DNA of 64,000 bases from Chitinophagales bacterium (GTDB taxonomy: Bacteria; Bacteroidota; Bacteroidia; Chitinophagales; UBA8649). The notes below the pieces were generated by a model. The model did no database searches. It had not been told where the DNA came from and worked only from the letters and a program-made list of their open reading frames with translations. Shown here piece after piece: positions 1-8,999 of this stretch (its first letter is position 1; every line of letters starts with the position of its first letter). Position numbers and translations under genes: made by a program. Location: positions 62,001-126,000 of the forward strand of contig JACJYT010000007.1 of assembly GCA_020635975.1 (NCBI GenBank). Reading direction: 5' to 3'.

Positions 1-687
1 TTTTGTGAATTTGCTAGAGAGGGCTTAATTAAGCAACCTGCAAATTCCTTTTCCAATTTAGGCTTCAGTCTTGCTGGCTTGCTCATTGCCTATCAGCTCT
101 ATCAGAATAAATTTAGAGCCACTAATTTGCTGACGCAGCACTTAGCTTATAGTTTTCTCTTTATTTTTGCCTTGTTGATTACCGGAGCAGGATCCTTTGC
201 CATGCATGCTACCAATGCTCATTGGGGAGGTTTTGCCGATCTTTTCGGCATGTTTCTCATAGCTGCCTTTATGTGTAGTTATGCCTTAAGTCGCTTGTTC
301 AGTCTGTCAAGTTGGAGCTTTGGAATTATCTTTCTTATTGGCGTAGTGTTTAGCTCTGTTGTATATCTTAGTCCTAGTCTGAATTTCAAGGGCTTCATGT
401 CTGGAGCAGAAGTTTGCTTTATTTTTATGATACTTGTAGCCATCCTAGTAGAATTATATTTAGCTCTAGTTAAAAAGATTAAGATTACTCGAACCTATGG
501 CTATTTTGCCCTTTTCTCTTTGCTCCTTGCTTTTTTAATTTGGAATCTAAGTCTCTGGCCGGATAGTTTATTGTGTAAGCCACATTCTCTTTTACAAGGA
601 CATGCAGCTTGGCATTTATTAGATGCACTAGGAGCATATTTCGTTTTTCGATTTTATGCTAGCGAAGAGCTGAACCCAAAAGTGTAA
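1..687 (+). CDS. Ceramidase-like multi-pass membrane hydrolase, 5'-truncated
   Basis: The reading frame is open from base 1, so the gene begins upstream; 228 codons are visible before TAA. It encodes about seven hydrophobic segments. The motif 'CEFAREGLIKQPANSFSN' at the left edge, a His/Asp pair near 'HATNAHWGGFADLFGM', and a late 'QGHAAWHLLDALGAYF' match the conserved Glu, Asp and His positions of the alkaline ceramidase / CREST family of zinc membrane hydrolases. In that family these residues bind a metal and cleave amide bonds of sphingolipids. Many Bacteroidota make sphingolipids, so a lipid-amidase role is plausible but inferred. A TTG at 79 is not a credible start because conserved sequence lies upstream of it. 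It converges on the ornithine aminotransferase gene with a shared terminator between them. Confidence 0.7.
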   Translation, partial: FCEFAREGLIKQPANSFSNLGFSLAGLLIAYQLYQNKFRATNLLTQHLAYSFLFIFALLITGAGSFAMHATNAHWGGFADLFGMFLIAAFMCSYALSRLFSLSSWSFGIIFLIGVVFSSVVYLSPSLNFKGFMSGAEVCFIFMILVAILVELYLALVKKIKITRTYGYFALFSLLLAFLIWNLSLWPDSLLCKPHSLLQGHAAWHLLDALGAYFVFRFYASEELNPKV

Positions 688-704
688 TACAGCTAAACTG
701 CATA

Positions 705-741
705 AACAAAAAAGCCCATTGAATAAATGGACTTTTTTGTT
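705..741. terminator. Bidirectional intrinsic terminator between convergent genes
   Basis: A 16-bp stem pairs 705-720 with 726-741 around a 5-base GAATA loop, with one G-T wobble. A-tracts on one side and T-tracts on the other make it work for both strands. It sits between the ceramidase-like gene and rocD. Confidence 0.75.
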
Positions 742-754
742 GTTCTATTTTTTC

Positions 755-2023
755 TTAAGCTTCGAATTCAGCAAAACTTTTTCGAATTATTTCTATACAC
801 TCATCCAACTGTTGCTTGGTAATTACTAGGGGTGGAGCAAGTCGAATGATATTGCCATGCGTAGGTTTAGCTAGTAAACCATTATCTCTTAGTTTTAAAC
901 AAATATTCCAGGCAGTACTGCTTTCTGGAGTATCGTTAATAACGATAGCATTTAGCAAGCCTTTTCCTCTCACCAATTTAATCAACTTACTATCTATTTT
1001 TCTCAATTCTTGACGTAAGTACTTACCTAAAAAACGAGCATTATCATCTAAACGCTCTTCTTTTAATACTTTTAAGGCTTCTATAGCCACTCTACTAGCT
1101 AGTGGATTTCCTCCATAAGTAGAACCATGCTCTCCGGGCTTAATACAAAGCATAATCTCATCGTTTGCCAACACTGCCGAAACAGGGTAAACTCCTCCAG
1201 ATAAAGCTTTGCCAAGAATTAGAATGTCTGGTCTTGCTTCGTATTTATTTTCACAAAATCCAGAGCATTTACAATTACCACAAACCGCCAATAAACGACC
1301 CGTTCTTGCCAACCCAGTTTGTACCTCATCGGCGATAAACAATACATGGTGTTCTTGACATAGGTCTTTGCAGGCCGCTAAGTAATTTTCATCTGGCACA
1401 ACTACTCCCGCTTCACCTTGAATGGGTTCTACTAAAAAGCCAGCAACATTTTTATCTTCTAAAGCCTTTTTTAAGGCAGCTAGATCATTGTAAGGAATAA
1501 TTTCTAAACCAGGCAAGTAAGGGCCAAAACCAGTTCTACTATCTGGGTCGGTAGATCCCGAAATTACACCTAGAGTTCTTCCGTGGAAATTGCTTTCCAC
1601 CATGATTATTTTAGCTTGATTAACAGGAATTCCCTTCTTTTCGTAAGCCCATTTTCTACATAGTTTTAAAGCGGTTTCTACTGCTTCTACACCCGTATTC
1701 ATAGGTAAAACCTTGTCGAAACCAAAATAGCTCGTTATGTACTTTTCATATTCTCCTAATACGTCGTTATAAAAAGCTCGAGAGGTGAGCGTTAATTCCT
1801 CCGCTTGGTCTACCAAAGCTTTGATGATTCTCGGATGAGAATGGCCTTGGTTTACCGCAGAATAGGCAGATAAGAAATCGAAATAAGTCTTGCCATCTAC
1901 ATCCCAAACATAAACCCCTTTGCCCTTTTTTAAAACCACGGGAAGAGGGTGGTAGTTGTGTGCGCCGTATTTATCTTCTAAGGCAATAGCTTTTGCCGAT
2001 TTACTTAATATTTCGTCCGTCAT
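755..2023 (-). CDS. rocD: Ornithine aminotransferase
   Basis: This 422-residue class III pyridoxal-phosphate aminotransferase should move the delta-amino group of ornithine to 2-oxoglutarate, linking arginine/ornithine to glutamate semialdehyde and proline. Visible landmarks are the N-terminal 'YHPLPVVL' segment, 'FDFLSAYSAVNQGHSHP' at 48-64, 'NTGVEAVETALK' at 109-120, 'IADEVQTGLARTG' at 230-242 and the PLP-binding lysine K272 in 'LGKALSGG'. Length fits the family. Between the cofactor Asp (D232) and K272 is a cysteine-rich stretch with C248, C251, C253 and C257; I believe related enzymes in Bacteroidota share it but could not check. It lies 45 bases after the histidine kinase gene on the same strand and may be read through from it. 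A near-consensus TAACTTTA at 2042-2049 could provide its own start. Confidence 0.92.
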   Translation of the reverse strand: MTDEILSKSAKAIALEDKYGAHNYHPLPVVLKKGKGVYVWDVDGKTYFDFLSAYSAVNQGHSHPRIIKALVDQAEELTLTSRAFYNDVLGEYEKYITSYFGFDKVLPMNTGVEAVETALKLCRKWAYEKKGIPVNQAKIIMVESNFHGRTLGVISGSTDPDSRTGFGPYLPGLEIIPYNDLAALKKALEDKNVAGFLVEPIQGEAGVVVPDENYLAACKDLCQEHHVLFIADEVQTGLARTGRLLAVCGNCKCSGFCENKYEARPDILILGKALSGGVYPVSAVLANDEIMLCIKPGEHGSTYGGNPLASRVAIEALKVLKEERLDDNARFLGKYLRQELRKIDSKLIKLVRGKGLLNAIVINDTPESSTAWNICLKLRDNGLLAKPTHGNIIRLAPPLVITKQQLDECIEIIRKSFAEFEA

Positions 2024-2068
2024 AAATATTGTTTTGGTAATGTAAAGTTAGTCAATAAGTTTTTGTTT

Positions 2069-3586
2069 CTAGTCTTGAACTAAAGGAAGTTTAATTCTAA
2101 AGCAGGTTCCTTCTGCACTCGACTCCTTTATATAAATTTTACCCTTATGATAATTCTCAATTATTCTTTTAACCAAAGACAAGCCTAAACCCCAACCTCT
2201 TTTCTTGGTACTGAAGCCAGGTTCAAAGACTGTCTCAAATTTGCCTTTCGGAATTCCCTTGCCTGAATCTATAACATCGATAATTACATTTTTTGTCGAC
2301 TTAAAGACTCTCACTTTTATGGAACCGACACCCTCCATAGCATCTAAGGCATTCTTGATTAAATTTTCAATAACCCAATTAAACAGCGCCTCGTTGATGG
2401 CAAATTTTGTGTTCTCTTCTTCTATTTCTATGCTAAAATTCACCTTATCAGAACTTCTTTTTTCCATGTAGTGAACGGCATTTTCTATAGTAATTTTAAC
2501 GTCCCTGTTTTCTAGGTCTGCTTTAGAGCCTATTTTAGAAAATCTTTCTGCAATTAAACTGAGTCGGTTTACGTCTTTTTCTACTTCTCTAATAAATTGC
2601 GCATTTTGAACCGCATCCTCTGGCATTTCTTTCATATAATCTATCCATGCTGCTAAAGAGGAAATTGGGGTACCTAATTGATGTGCAGTTTCCTTGGCCA
2701 TTCCCACCCAAACTCTATTTTGTTCTGCATTTCGTGCATTGCTGAAGCCAAAATAAGCAACAAATATAAGGATGCCAAACAAGAATAATTGCACGTATGG
2801 AAATGCTTTTAACTGCTTCAATATTAAGGAGTTCTCGTAATAAACTATTCTTTTACTTGAATCTCCTAAGTCTAAATGTATTGGCGGGTTAGTAGCAGCC
2901 ATTTTTTGAATGGTATGTTCTAAAACTAAGGGACTCAATAAGCTAGAATCGATATTTCCAGAAGCTATTAGTTCTTGGTTTTCATTGACTAGAAGAACTG
3001 GTAAGGAAGCAGAATTAACCACGATTTCAGAAATAAAAGATTCAATCAAATCTTTCAAAGTTTTCTTTAATTCGGAAAAGATTTTAGAATCGCTATAAAA
3101 GATATAGTTGCTACCACTAATGTAATTGATTTCTACAGGAGGATAGTTTTGAAAACTAGAAGAGCGAAGCAAACTATCTAAGAAAGCATCTTTGCCTTCA
3201 TCGGGCACGTCAATGTTTCTGTAATCAATAATTTCTAAATCTGAGCTAGCATGAATAACAGGGATGTTGGTGTTGCCAATGATTATTTTGCTTAAGAAGC
3301 TGATCGATTCCATGTCTTCTGTCTTAATCAAAAGACTGGTAGCTTCTGCCCAATTTTCTATATCTGCTCGCTGATCTTCTGCTATTTTATCGAATAAACT
3401 TCCAGTTATTTTAACCAAGTTGGCTCTTTTTTCAAGCGCTTGAGCCCATAAAAGCACTTTGTTCTCTTCTTCTTGAGCAATTTTTTGAGCAAGTTGCTTA
3501 GTATACCAAAGAGAACCTACGGCAATAATGATTGCCGTAATTAGGAGAAATATTTTAATTCTAGATTTTCTTTGATAAATATCCAT
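2069..3586 (-). CDS. Orphan membrane sensor histidine kinase
   Basis: This 505-residue protein has a transmembrane segment at about 11-29, a roughly 230-residue extracytoplasmic sensor region without a domain I recognise, a second transmembrane segment at about 263-282, then a kinase core. The H-box is 'MAKETAHQLGTPISSLAAW' with phospho-acceptor H302. The N-box is 'NWVIENLIKNALDAM', followed by 'DSGKGIP' and 'KRGWGLGLSLVKRI' ATP-lid motifs. The 'AHQLGTP' form of the H-box is common in Bacteroidota kinases that lie alone. There is no HAMP domain that I can see and no response regulator next to it, so its partner must be elsewhere. A perfect TAAATTTG -7 motif lies just upstream at 3607-3614. 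Confidence 0.9.
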   Translation of the reverse strand: MDIYQRKSRIKIFLLITAIIIAVGSLWYTKQLAQKIAQEEENKVLLWAQALEKRANLVKITGSLFDKIAEDQRADIENWAEATSLLIKTEDMESISFLSKIIIGNTNIPVIHASSDLEIIDYRNIDVPDEGKDAFLDSLLRSSSFQNYPPVEINYISGSNYIFYSDSKIFSELKKTLKDLIESFISEIVVNSASLPVLLVNENQELIASGNIDSSLLSPLVLEHTIQKMAATNPPIHLDLGDSSKRIVYYENSLILKQLKAFPYVQLFLFGILIFVAYFGFSNARNAEQNRVWVGMAKETAHQLGTPISSLAAWIDYMKEMPEDAVQNAQFIREVEKDVNRLSLIAERFSKIGSKADLENRDVKITIENAVHYMEKRSSDKVNFSIEIEEENTKFAINEALFNWVIENLIKNALDAMEGVGSIKVRVFKSTKNVIIDVIDSGKGIPKGKFETVFEPGFSTKKRGWGLGLSLVKRIIENYHKGKIYIKESSAEGTCFRIKLPLVQD

Positions 3587-3606
3587 AGGTATTATCGCAC
3601 TTTGTA

Positions 3607-3614
3607 CAAATTTA
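3607..3614 (-). promoter_or_regulatory. Candidate -7 element (TAAATTTG) for the orphan kinase
   Basis: It matches the Bacteroidota consensus TAnnTTTG exactly and lies 20 bases upstream of the kinase ATG. No clear -33 TTG was found, as is common for this group. Confidence 0.45.
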
Positions 3615-3634
3615 AGAACTTATTTACTTGCTAG

Positions 3635-6103
3635 TTACTCTTCTTCCCATTCTAGGTAAGGACTCCCTTCTTCTAGTTGCTCAAATCGAATTTCATTTTT
3701 CTCAAATTCGCTAGCTTCATTTTTCTTAAATAAGTTCTTAAACTCTTGCTTTTCTGATTTAAAATCTTCTTTTATCTTCTCTTTAACGCCTTTCTTGTCG
3801 TAGCTTATTATTGGGTTTTCGGTGGTTCCTGTCATACTTATGTAAATATTAATACCACCTACAGCATCATTCACAAAATCTTCCTCTAGGGTCTTATTTT
3901 TCCTAAACTTAGCAGCTAACAAGTTTTTAAGATTTAATACCAGTTGATAATTAATCTCATTATCAAAACTATGGGTACCTCCTAATTTTAAACTCAACAG
4001 ATTACTTTGTATTTTACTCATAGGGATACTAATAAGTCCTTTAGAAATACTAATATCGGTTTCCATATCTGTAAAATATAGATGCTCTAATTGTTCAATC
4101 TCGAGCTTACCCGATAAGCTTCTGAGCGGAGCAAAATTTATTAGTTCACCATCTTTTAACACCAAGTGACTTTGCATAATAAAGGCATCCTGATCGAAGT
4201 GGTTAAAGTTGGTCCATGTAGCACTTAGTTTTGTTTGCGTGCTTAGCCTTCCAACTAAATTATCCTTTCCCAAATCTTCTTGTCCGAAATTGTTGAAAGC
4301 CCCAAACAATTCTTTAATATCAATATTAAGCGCTTCGCACTCTAAGTTTATCTCAAAATTATTGTTGTTCACATTGCTTATCAATGTTCCCTCAATTGTA
4401 CCACCAAGTGCATTGGTCTTTCTAAGCTTAAATCTATAGGCTAATCCTCTTGCATCCGCATCAATATGGAAATTTTTAAGTTGAAGTTCTTGATAGATAA
4501 ACTCATCTATATCTACGCTAAGATGTCCTTGAATAAGGGCTAAGCTAATTGCTTCTTCATTCTTCGCTTTTTCTTCCTCATCTTTTAAAAAGTCGTTGAG
4601 GTTAAAATACTTGCTATATAAACTACCTTCAATGCCTAGTTCTAGTTTGTTCTCCTCTTCTTGATTAAACAAAATTGCCAAGAGATTTTGAATGGTTCCG
4701 TTGAAGAGCAGATGGTTGTTACCCAAGTGTACTTCCAAATCTTGAGCACTAAGAACGGAGCCTTCTCCACTTAATTTTGCCCTACAATCAAATAACATAT
4801 CGAGGGCTGTCACACGTCCTTTTAGTGAGTCTACCAGCACCTTGCCTTCAATATTGCTTAAATACCATAAGCTGTCCTTTAAGCTTTGATTTAAATCAAA
4901 ACTAAGTTTGTCAATTTGAATGAAAGCTTGTTCTACTTCAAAGGCCTCTGGTAATTTGATTTGTAGTAAGTTTTCATTGAGCAAAGCGCTGAGCTGAATG
5001 TGAAAATTCATTTTTTTCATATCTAGCCAATCCATGCTAGCATTAAAGCTAGAAGCTTCGCTAGTAAACTCAATTTTTTCTATGCGAATGCTCCCGTTTT
5101 TATTTTCTTGATTGCTATATCGAGCAAACAAAGCTAGATTTTCTAGACTGTGACCTTGTTCTTCTAATATTAAATGGCCGTTCTTGATTTGAATATCGGC
5201 CAATATCGAAACATTATTAAGTTTTCCACTCAAATTCGAATGTAATTCATAATTGCCATCCCCCTTTATTTCTCCAAGATTTAACCAATCCTGGGGTAAA
5301 AGAGCCAATACCTTGCTAAGTTGTTTGCCGCTTGCATTCGCTTTTAAATCAATGGAATTTTCTTCGCTGCAATAGACACCCTCTAAGCTGAAAACATTCG
5401 ATGCTATTTCAATTTCATTCTTGCTAAAATCTAAACAAGAAGAATTACTATCATAATAAAGACTTAGCTTGCCGCGTATTGGAATATTATTAAGAATCTC
5501 TGATTTGTCTAGAACAATAGTTTTACTTAGTAATTCGGTCTGAATAGTTAATTGAAAATTGGCATCATAAAATGCGCCAGATAAAATGCTCGACTCGGAA
5601 TAGCAATCAATAAAGATGTTTTGGCTAAGATCTTGGTATTCTAAATCGATACGACTTAGTTCAATTTTGCTTAGTTTGATGGCGGCAGCTTTGTCCTCTG
5701 TATCACTTTCCTTAATGATATCAAAGTTATTGTTGCCATTCTGATCCACGAATAGATGCAAAAAACCATCATAAAGTAATATTCCTTCTATGGTATAATC
5801 CTTTTTAAGAATTAACCAAGGGTTCAAAACTAGGTGAATGCGGTTAAGATTGGCTAAAGTTTCGTTCTTTCTAAGCTTATCTTCTATTACAACTTGGTTC
5901 AACTCCAAATGAATATTCGGGAAACTAGAAAAGATGACTAAATCAATTTCTCCATTTACCTGAATTTTCGCCGTTAATTGCTCATTTAAGCTTTGAATGG
6001 CCTGATTTTTAATAAAGTCTTTTTGGATATACAAAAAAAGACCCATGCCAATAAAAAACAAAAGAATTACCGCAAGAAGAGAATACAAGAGCTTTCGCAA
6101 CAT
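3635..6103 (-). CDS. AsmA-like inner-membrane-anchored protein
   Basis: This 822-residue protein has one N-terminal transmembrane helix (about 5-27), then a long beta-rich periplasmic region. The opening 'INGEIDLVIFSSFPNIHLELNQVVIED' pattern (here with VNGEIDL) is typical of AsmA-family proteins. The C-terminal third repeats the hydrophobic strand pattern of AsmA/TamB-like lipid-transfer proteins and ends in a charged Lys/Glu-rich tail. Members of this group are thought to bridge the periplasm and affect outer-membrane lipid or protein assembly; the precise role here is unknown. It is followed after 48 bases by the histidine kinase. A near-consensus TATCTTTA at 6122-6129 may be its -7 element. 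Confidence 0.82.
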   Translation of the reverse strand: MLRKLLYSLLAVILLFFIGMGLFLYIQKDFIKNQAIQSLNEQLTAKIQVNGEIDLVIFSSFPNIHLELNQVVIEDKLRKNETLANLNRIHLVLNPWLILKKDYTIEGILLYDGFLHLFVDQNGNNNFDIIKESDTEDKAAAIKLSKIELSRIDLEYQDLSQNIFIDCYSESSILSGAFYDANFQLTIQTELLSKTIVLDKSEILNNIPIRGKLSLYYDSNSSCLDFSKNEIEIASNVFSLEGVYCSEENSIDLKANASGKQLSKVLALLPQDWLNLGEIKGDGNYELHSNLSGKLNNVSILADIQIKNGHLILEEQGHSLENLALFARYSNQENKNGSIRIEKIEFTSEASSFNASMDWLDMKKMNFHIQLSALLNENLLQIKLPEAFEVEQAFIQIDKLSFDLNQSLKDSLWYLSNIEGKVLVDSLKGRVTALDMLFDCRAKLSGEGSVLSAQDLEVHLGNNHLLFNGTIQNLLAILFNQEEENKLELGIEGSLYSKYFNLNDFLKDEEEKAKNEEAISLALIQGHLSVDIDEFIYQELQLKNFHIDADARGLAYRFKLRKTNALGGTIEGTLISNVNNNNFEINLECEALNIDIKELFGAFNNFGQEDLGKDNLVGRLSTQTKLSATWTNFNHFDQDAFIMQSHLVLKDGELINFAPLRSLSGKLEIEQLEHLYFTDMETDISISKGLISIPMSKIQSNLLSLKLGGTHSFDNEINYQLVLNLKNLLAAKFRKNKTLEEDFVNDAVGGINIYISMTGTTENPIISYDKKGVKEKIKEDFKSEKQEFKNLFKKNEASEFEKNEIRFEQLEEGSPYLEWEEE

Positions 6104-6223
6104 AAAGAATCTATAAGAAGCTTAAAGATAGAAGAAGCTTAGCGAAGTAGAGGCTTTTCCAGGCTAAAACGATTAACAAGGCAGGGTATTGTATGTATAC
6201 TTTTTTAGAATGAAGTTTTGGAC

Positions 6224-6679
6224 TTAATCTACTTTCTTAAATCGTAGAACTTCTGTAGAATCTTCAAAAAGAATTAATTCCAATTTTTCCATTCGATACT
6301 TGTTTACCTTTTCTAAGCTCTGGAAAAAGATTCTTTCATTAACCGAAGGACAATATTTTTTAGTAGCAACTACATTGCCAAATGAAATTTCTTTATCCGT
6401 CATTTCAGTTATAGGTGCAGCGTATTGATTGCAGCCACTAAAGCCACTTATACTTTTTTCTTGTAAATAAATTTCTAGCGTAGCTACACCGCTAGGGTAG
6501 GAAGCCAGTTCAATTGGACTTCCTTCAATAGCACTTAGTGCCCAAATATCATGCAATTGTGCTAGAGCCATTTTAGTTTTAGTTTCTTCTGTATTTTCCG
6601 TTGCTTCTGTTTTAGCTAGCTCTCGCTGATGACAGCTATTAGCTTGTAAAAATAACATTAGTACGATTAGATATTTCAT
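6224..6679 (-). CDS. META/HslJ-domain lipoprotein
   Basis: From the ATG at 6679 the product is about 151 residues, beginning MKYLIVLMLFLQANSC, which reads as a signal peptide with a lipobox-like Cys. A longer start at 6706 adds nine residues ahead of the signal sequence and is less likely. The remainder carries a META domain: 'IWALSAIEGSPI' start, 'ISGFSGCNQYAAPI' core and 'CPSVNERIFFQSLEKV'. META/HslJ proteins are small envelope proteins linked to stress or novobiocin resistance in Escherichia coli; the molecular function is not settled. It is divergent from the RNase R gene. Confidence 0.8.
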   Translation of the reverse strand: MKYLIVLMLFLQANSCHQRELAKTEATENTEETKTKMALAQLHDIWALSAIEGSPIELASYPSGVATLEIYLQEKSISGFSGCNQYAAPITEMTDKEISFGNVVATKKYCPSVNERIFFQSLEKVNKYRMEKLELILFEDSTEVLRFKKVD

Positions 6680-6715
6680 CTGATTTTTTATTGTATAACT
6701 ATTCAATTAGAATGC

Positions 6716-6723
6716 CAAATATA
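6716..6723 (-). promoter_or_regulatory. Candidate -7 element (TATATTTG) for the META lipoprotein
   Basis: Exact TAnnTTTG match, 36 bases upstream of the preferred ATG at 6679 and back to back with the RNase R promoter. Confidence 0.4.
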
Positions 6724-6783
6724 AACTTAAGCTTAATAAATCGCTATTAATACTAATAATAATATACTCCCATTTGCTTTTAC

Positions 6784-6791
6784 TACCTTTG
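6784..6791 (+). promoter_or_regulatory. Candidate -7 element (TACCTTTG) for rnr
   Basis: Exact TAnnTTTG match 29 bases before the rnr ATG. A GGAGAG stretch about nine bases before that ATG could act as a ribosome binding site, which is unusual in this window. Confidence 0.5.
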
Positions 6792-6820
6792 TAGCTTAAA
6801 ATTTAAAGGAGAGACAACTT

Positions 6821-8971
6821 ATGTCAAAAAACAAAAAAAAAGCTTTGAAAAAAAAATCAAGTGGCAATTCAGGAATTGATGGAGCAATTCTAAAATATAT
6901 GGATGCAAAAACGAAGGGAGGAATGAATCCGGATCGAATTTTTGCACATTTCATGAAAAAGTATAGCGTCGAGAAAATTGAGAGCGCAATTATGCGACTA
7001 GAACGACGAGACTTAATTACCATTAGCGATAAGGGGAAAATTTTAAGAAAGAGATTTATCGAAAAACCGGCGGACAAGCTGATAGGTAAAATAGATCTTG
7101 CTCAAAGTGGTGTGGCTTATGTAATTATTGATGGATTTGATAAGGACATTAAGATTTCTAGGAAACACACTATGAATGCCATGTCGGGCGATATGGTTGA
7201 AGTAGAACTAACTTCTTTCGATAAAAAGAAACCAGAAGGTAGAGTTAAAGAAATAGTAAGAAGAGCGCAAAATGAGTTTATCTGTAAGTTCCAAAAAACA
7301 GAGGGCTTTGGCTTTGCAGTGCCCAACAAAGACAAAGTACCTTTCGATATTTTTATTCCAGAAAGTTGGACTAAAGAAGCAAAAACTGGGGATGTTGTTG
7401 TAGTACATATTGTAAATTGGAACGATACAGCAGGTAAAAATCCCGTTGGTAAAATAGTAGAAAAACTATCTGGTTTAAGTCCAAATGAACTCGAAATGAG
7501 AAGCATTTTAATGGAGCAAGGATTTAATATTGTTTTTCCTAGTGAAGTTATGCAAGAGGTGGAAAAAATTAGTGATCGAATTTCAAAATCAGAAATTGCA
7601 GAACGTTTGGATTTTAGAAAGGTATTGACCTTTACTATCGACCCATGGGATGCAAAGGATTTTGATGATGCCATTTCTATTCAAGAGCTAAGTAATGGCA
7701 ATATGGAAGTAGGCGTGCACATTGCGGATGTAGCCCATTATATCAGACCTAACTCTGCCCTCGATAAAGAGGCGCAACTTAGAGCAACTTCAGTTTACCT
7801 ACCGGATAGAGTTTGCCCTATGCTTCCTGAAAAACTATCGAACCAGCTTTGCTCCTTACGTCCTAACGAAGACAAGTGTGCTTTTAGCGTTTTGTTTGAA
7901 GTTAATGATGCCTTTAAAATTGTGGAGTATTCTTTTGCCAAAACAATTATCAATTCCGATAGAAGATTTGCTTACGAAGAAGTTCAAGCGATATTGGATG
8001 CTAAAGAAGGAGAACTTTTCGAAGAATTGGATTATTTAAATAGACTAGCTTATTCGCTTAGAGCGAAACGATTCAAGAATGGAGCCGTTAATTTTGAAAG
8101 CGATGAAGTTCGATTTAAACTGGACGAAAACGCGGTTCCGATAGAGGTTTATACCAAGGATAGAAAGGATGCCAATTTACTTATTGAAGATTTTATGCTT
8201 CTCGCCAACACTACGGTAGCGAAGTATTTAAGCAAATTGGATAAAGCTAAGGGAAATCAAGCCTCCGTGTATAGAGTGCACGATAAGCCAGATATGTCTA
8301 AATTGCAAGTACTTTCTAATGTAGCTAAGCGCTTTGGTTACAGCATTAATTTTTCGGATGAAGATCAAGCCCGAGACGCTCTAAATAATTTAATGGAAAT
8401 TATTCAAGGAAAACCAGAAATTGGTGTTCTTGGTAGATTAGCTGTTCGGTCTATGGCTAAAGCAGCATACAGTACAAGTAATATAGGTCATTATGGCTTA
8501 GCTTATGAGTTTTATACCCATTTTACTTCTCCAATAAGAAGATATCCCGATGTATTAGTACATCGTCTTTTGCTACAAACATTAATGAAAAACAAGCCCT
8601 TGTATTCTAAAGATGAATTAGAAGAACTTTGTAAGCAAAGTAGCTTAATGGAGCGTCAAGCTCAAAAAGCTGAAAGAGAAGCAATTAAGTACAAGCAAGT
8701 AGAGTATTTATCTACGAGAATAGGGCAGCAATTTAGCGGAATTATTTCTGGAGTTATTGCTCGTGGATTTTTCGTAGAATTAGATGAGAACAAATGCGAA
8801 GGTTTTGTTTCTTTGCAAAACTTTAATGAAGACTTCCTTTACGATGAAGATAATATGCGAGTTACTGGCTTATCTAGCAGACAAGTTTTTCAAATCGGAC
8901 AGGAAATAAAGGTTCTAGTGAAGAAAACAAGTTTAAAGGATAAACAAATTGATTTTGAAATTGTTGAATAG
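6821..8971 (+). CDS. rnr: Ribonuclease R (3'-5' exoribonuclease)
   Basis: This 716-residue RNase II/R-family enzyme degrades structured RNA processively. It opens with a lysine-rich tail, then a winged-helix-like segment (about 20-85), cold-shock domains (about 85-230), the RNB catalytic domain (about 260-600) and a C-terminal S1 domain (about 635-716). The active-site motif 'DPWDAKDFDDAISI' carries the metal-binding aspartates. 'HYGLAYEFYTHFTSPIRRYPD' (in two halves) is the classic RNB C-terminal signature. Length is shorter than the E. coli enzyme (about 813) but normal for Bacteroidota. The polyprenyl synthase follows after 28 bases, so the two are probably co-transcribed. Confidence 0.95.
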   Translation: MSKNKKKALKKKSSGNSGIDGAILKYMDAKTKGGMNPDRIFAHFMKKYSVEKIESAIMRLERRDLITISDKGKILRKRFIEKPADKLIGKIDLAQSGVAYVIIDGFDKDIKISRKHTMNAMSGDMVEVELTSFDKKKPEGRVKEIVRRAQNEFICKFQKTEGFGFAVPNKDKVPFDIFIPESWTKEAKTGDVVVVHIVNWNDTAGKNPVGKIVEKLSGLSPNELEMRSILMEQGFNIVFPSEVMQEVEKISDRISKSEIAERLDFRKVLTFTIDPWDAKDFDDAISIQELSNGNMEVGVHIADVAHYIRPNSALDKEAQLRATSVYLPDRVCPMLPEKLSNQLCSLRPNEDKCAFSVLFEVNDAFKIVEYSFAKTIINSDRRFAYEEVQAILDAKEGELFEELDYLNRLAYSLRAKRFKNGAVNFESDEVRFKLDENAVPIEVYTKDRKDANLLIEDFMLLANTTVAKYLSKLDKAKGNQASVYRVHDKPDMSKLQVLSNVAKRFGYSINFSDEDQARDALNNLMEIIQGKPEIGVLGRLAVRSMAKAAYSTSNIGHYGLAYEFYTHFTSPIRRYPDVLVHRLLLQTLMKNKPLYSKDELEELCKQSSLMERQAQKAEREAIKYKQVEYLSTRIGQQFSGIISGVIARGFFVELDENKCEGFVSLQNFNEDFLYDEDNMRVTGLSSRQVFQIGQEIKVLVKKTSLKDKQIDFEIVE

Positions 8972-8999
8972 GATTAACGAATAAGAGAAGTAGTTTTAT

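Noticed and set aside
79..687. TTG at 79 as the true start of the first gene
   Set aside because: The frame is open to base 1 and conserved ceramidase-like residues lie upstream of 79.
816..1013. Plus-strand ORF opposite rocD
   Set aside because: It lies wholly within a well-supported gene on the other strand and has no features of its own.
6821..7674. Minus-strand ORFs opposite the RNase R gene
   Set aside because: They are shadows of a clear rnr coding frame and encode no recognisable motif.
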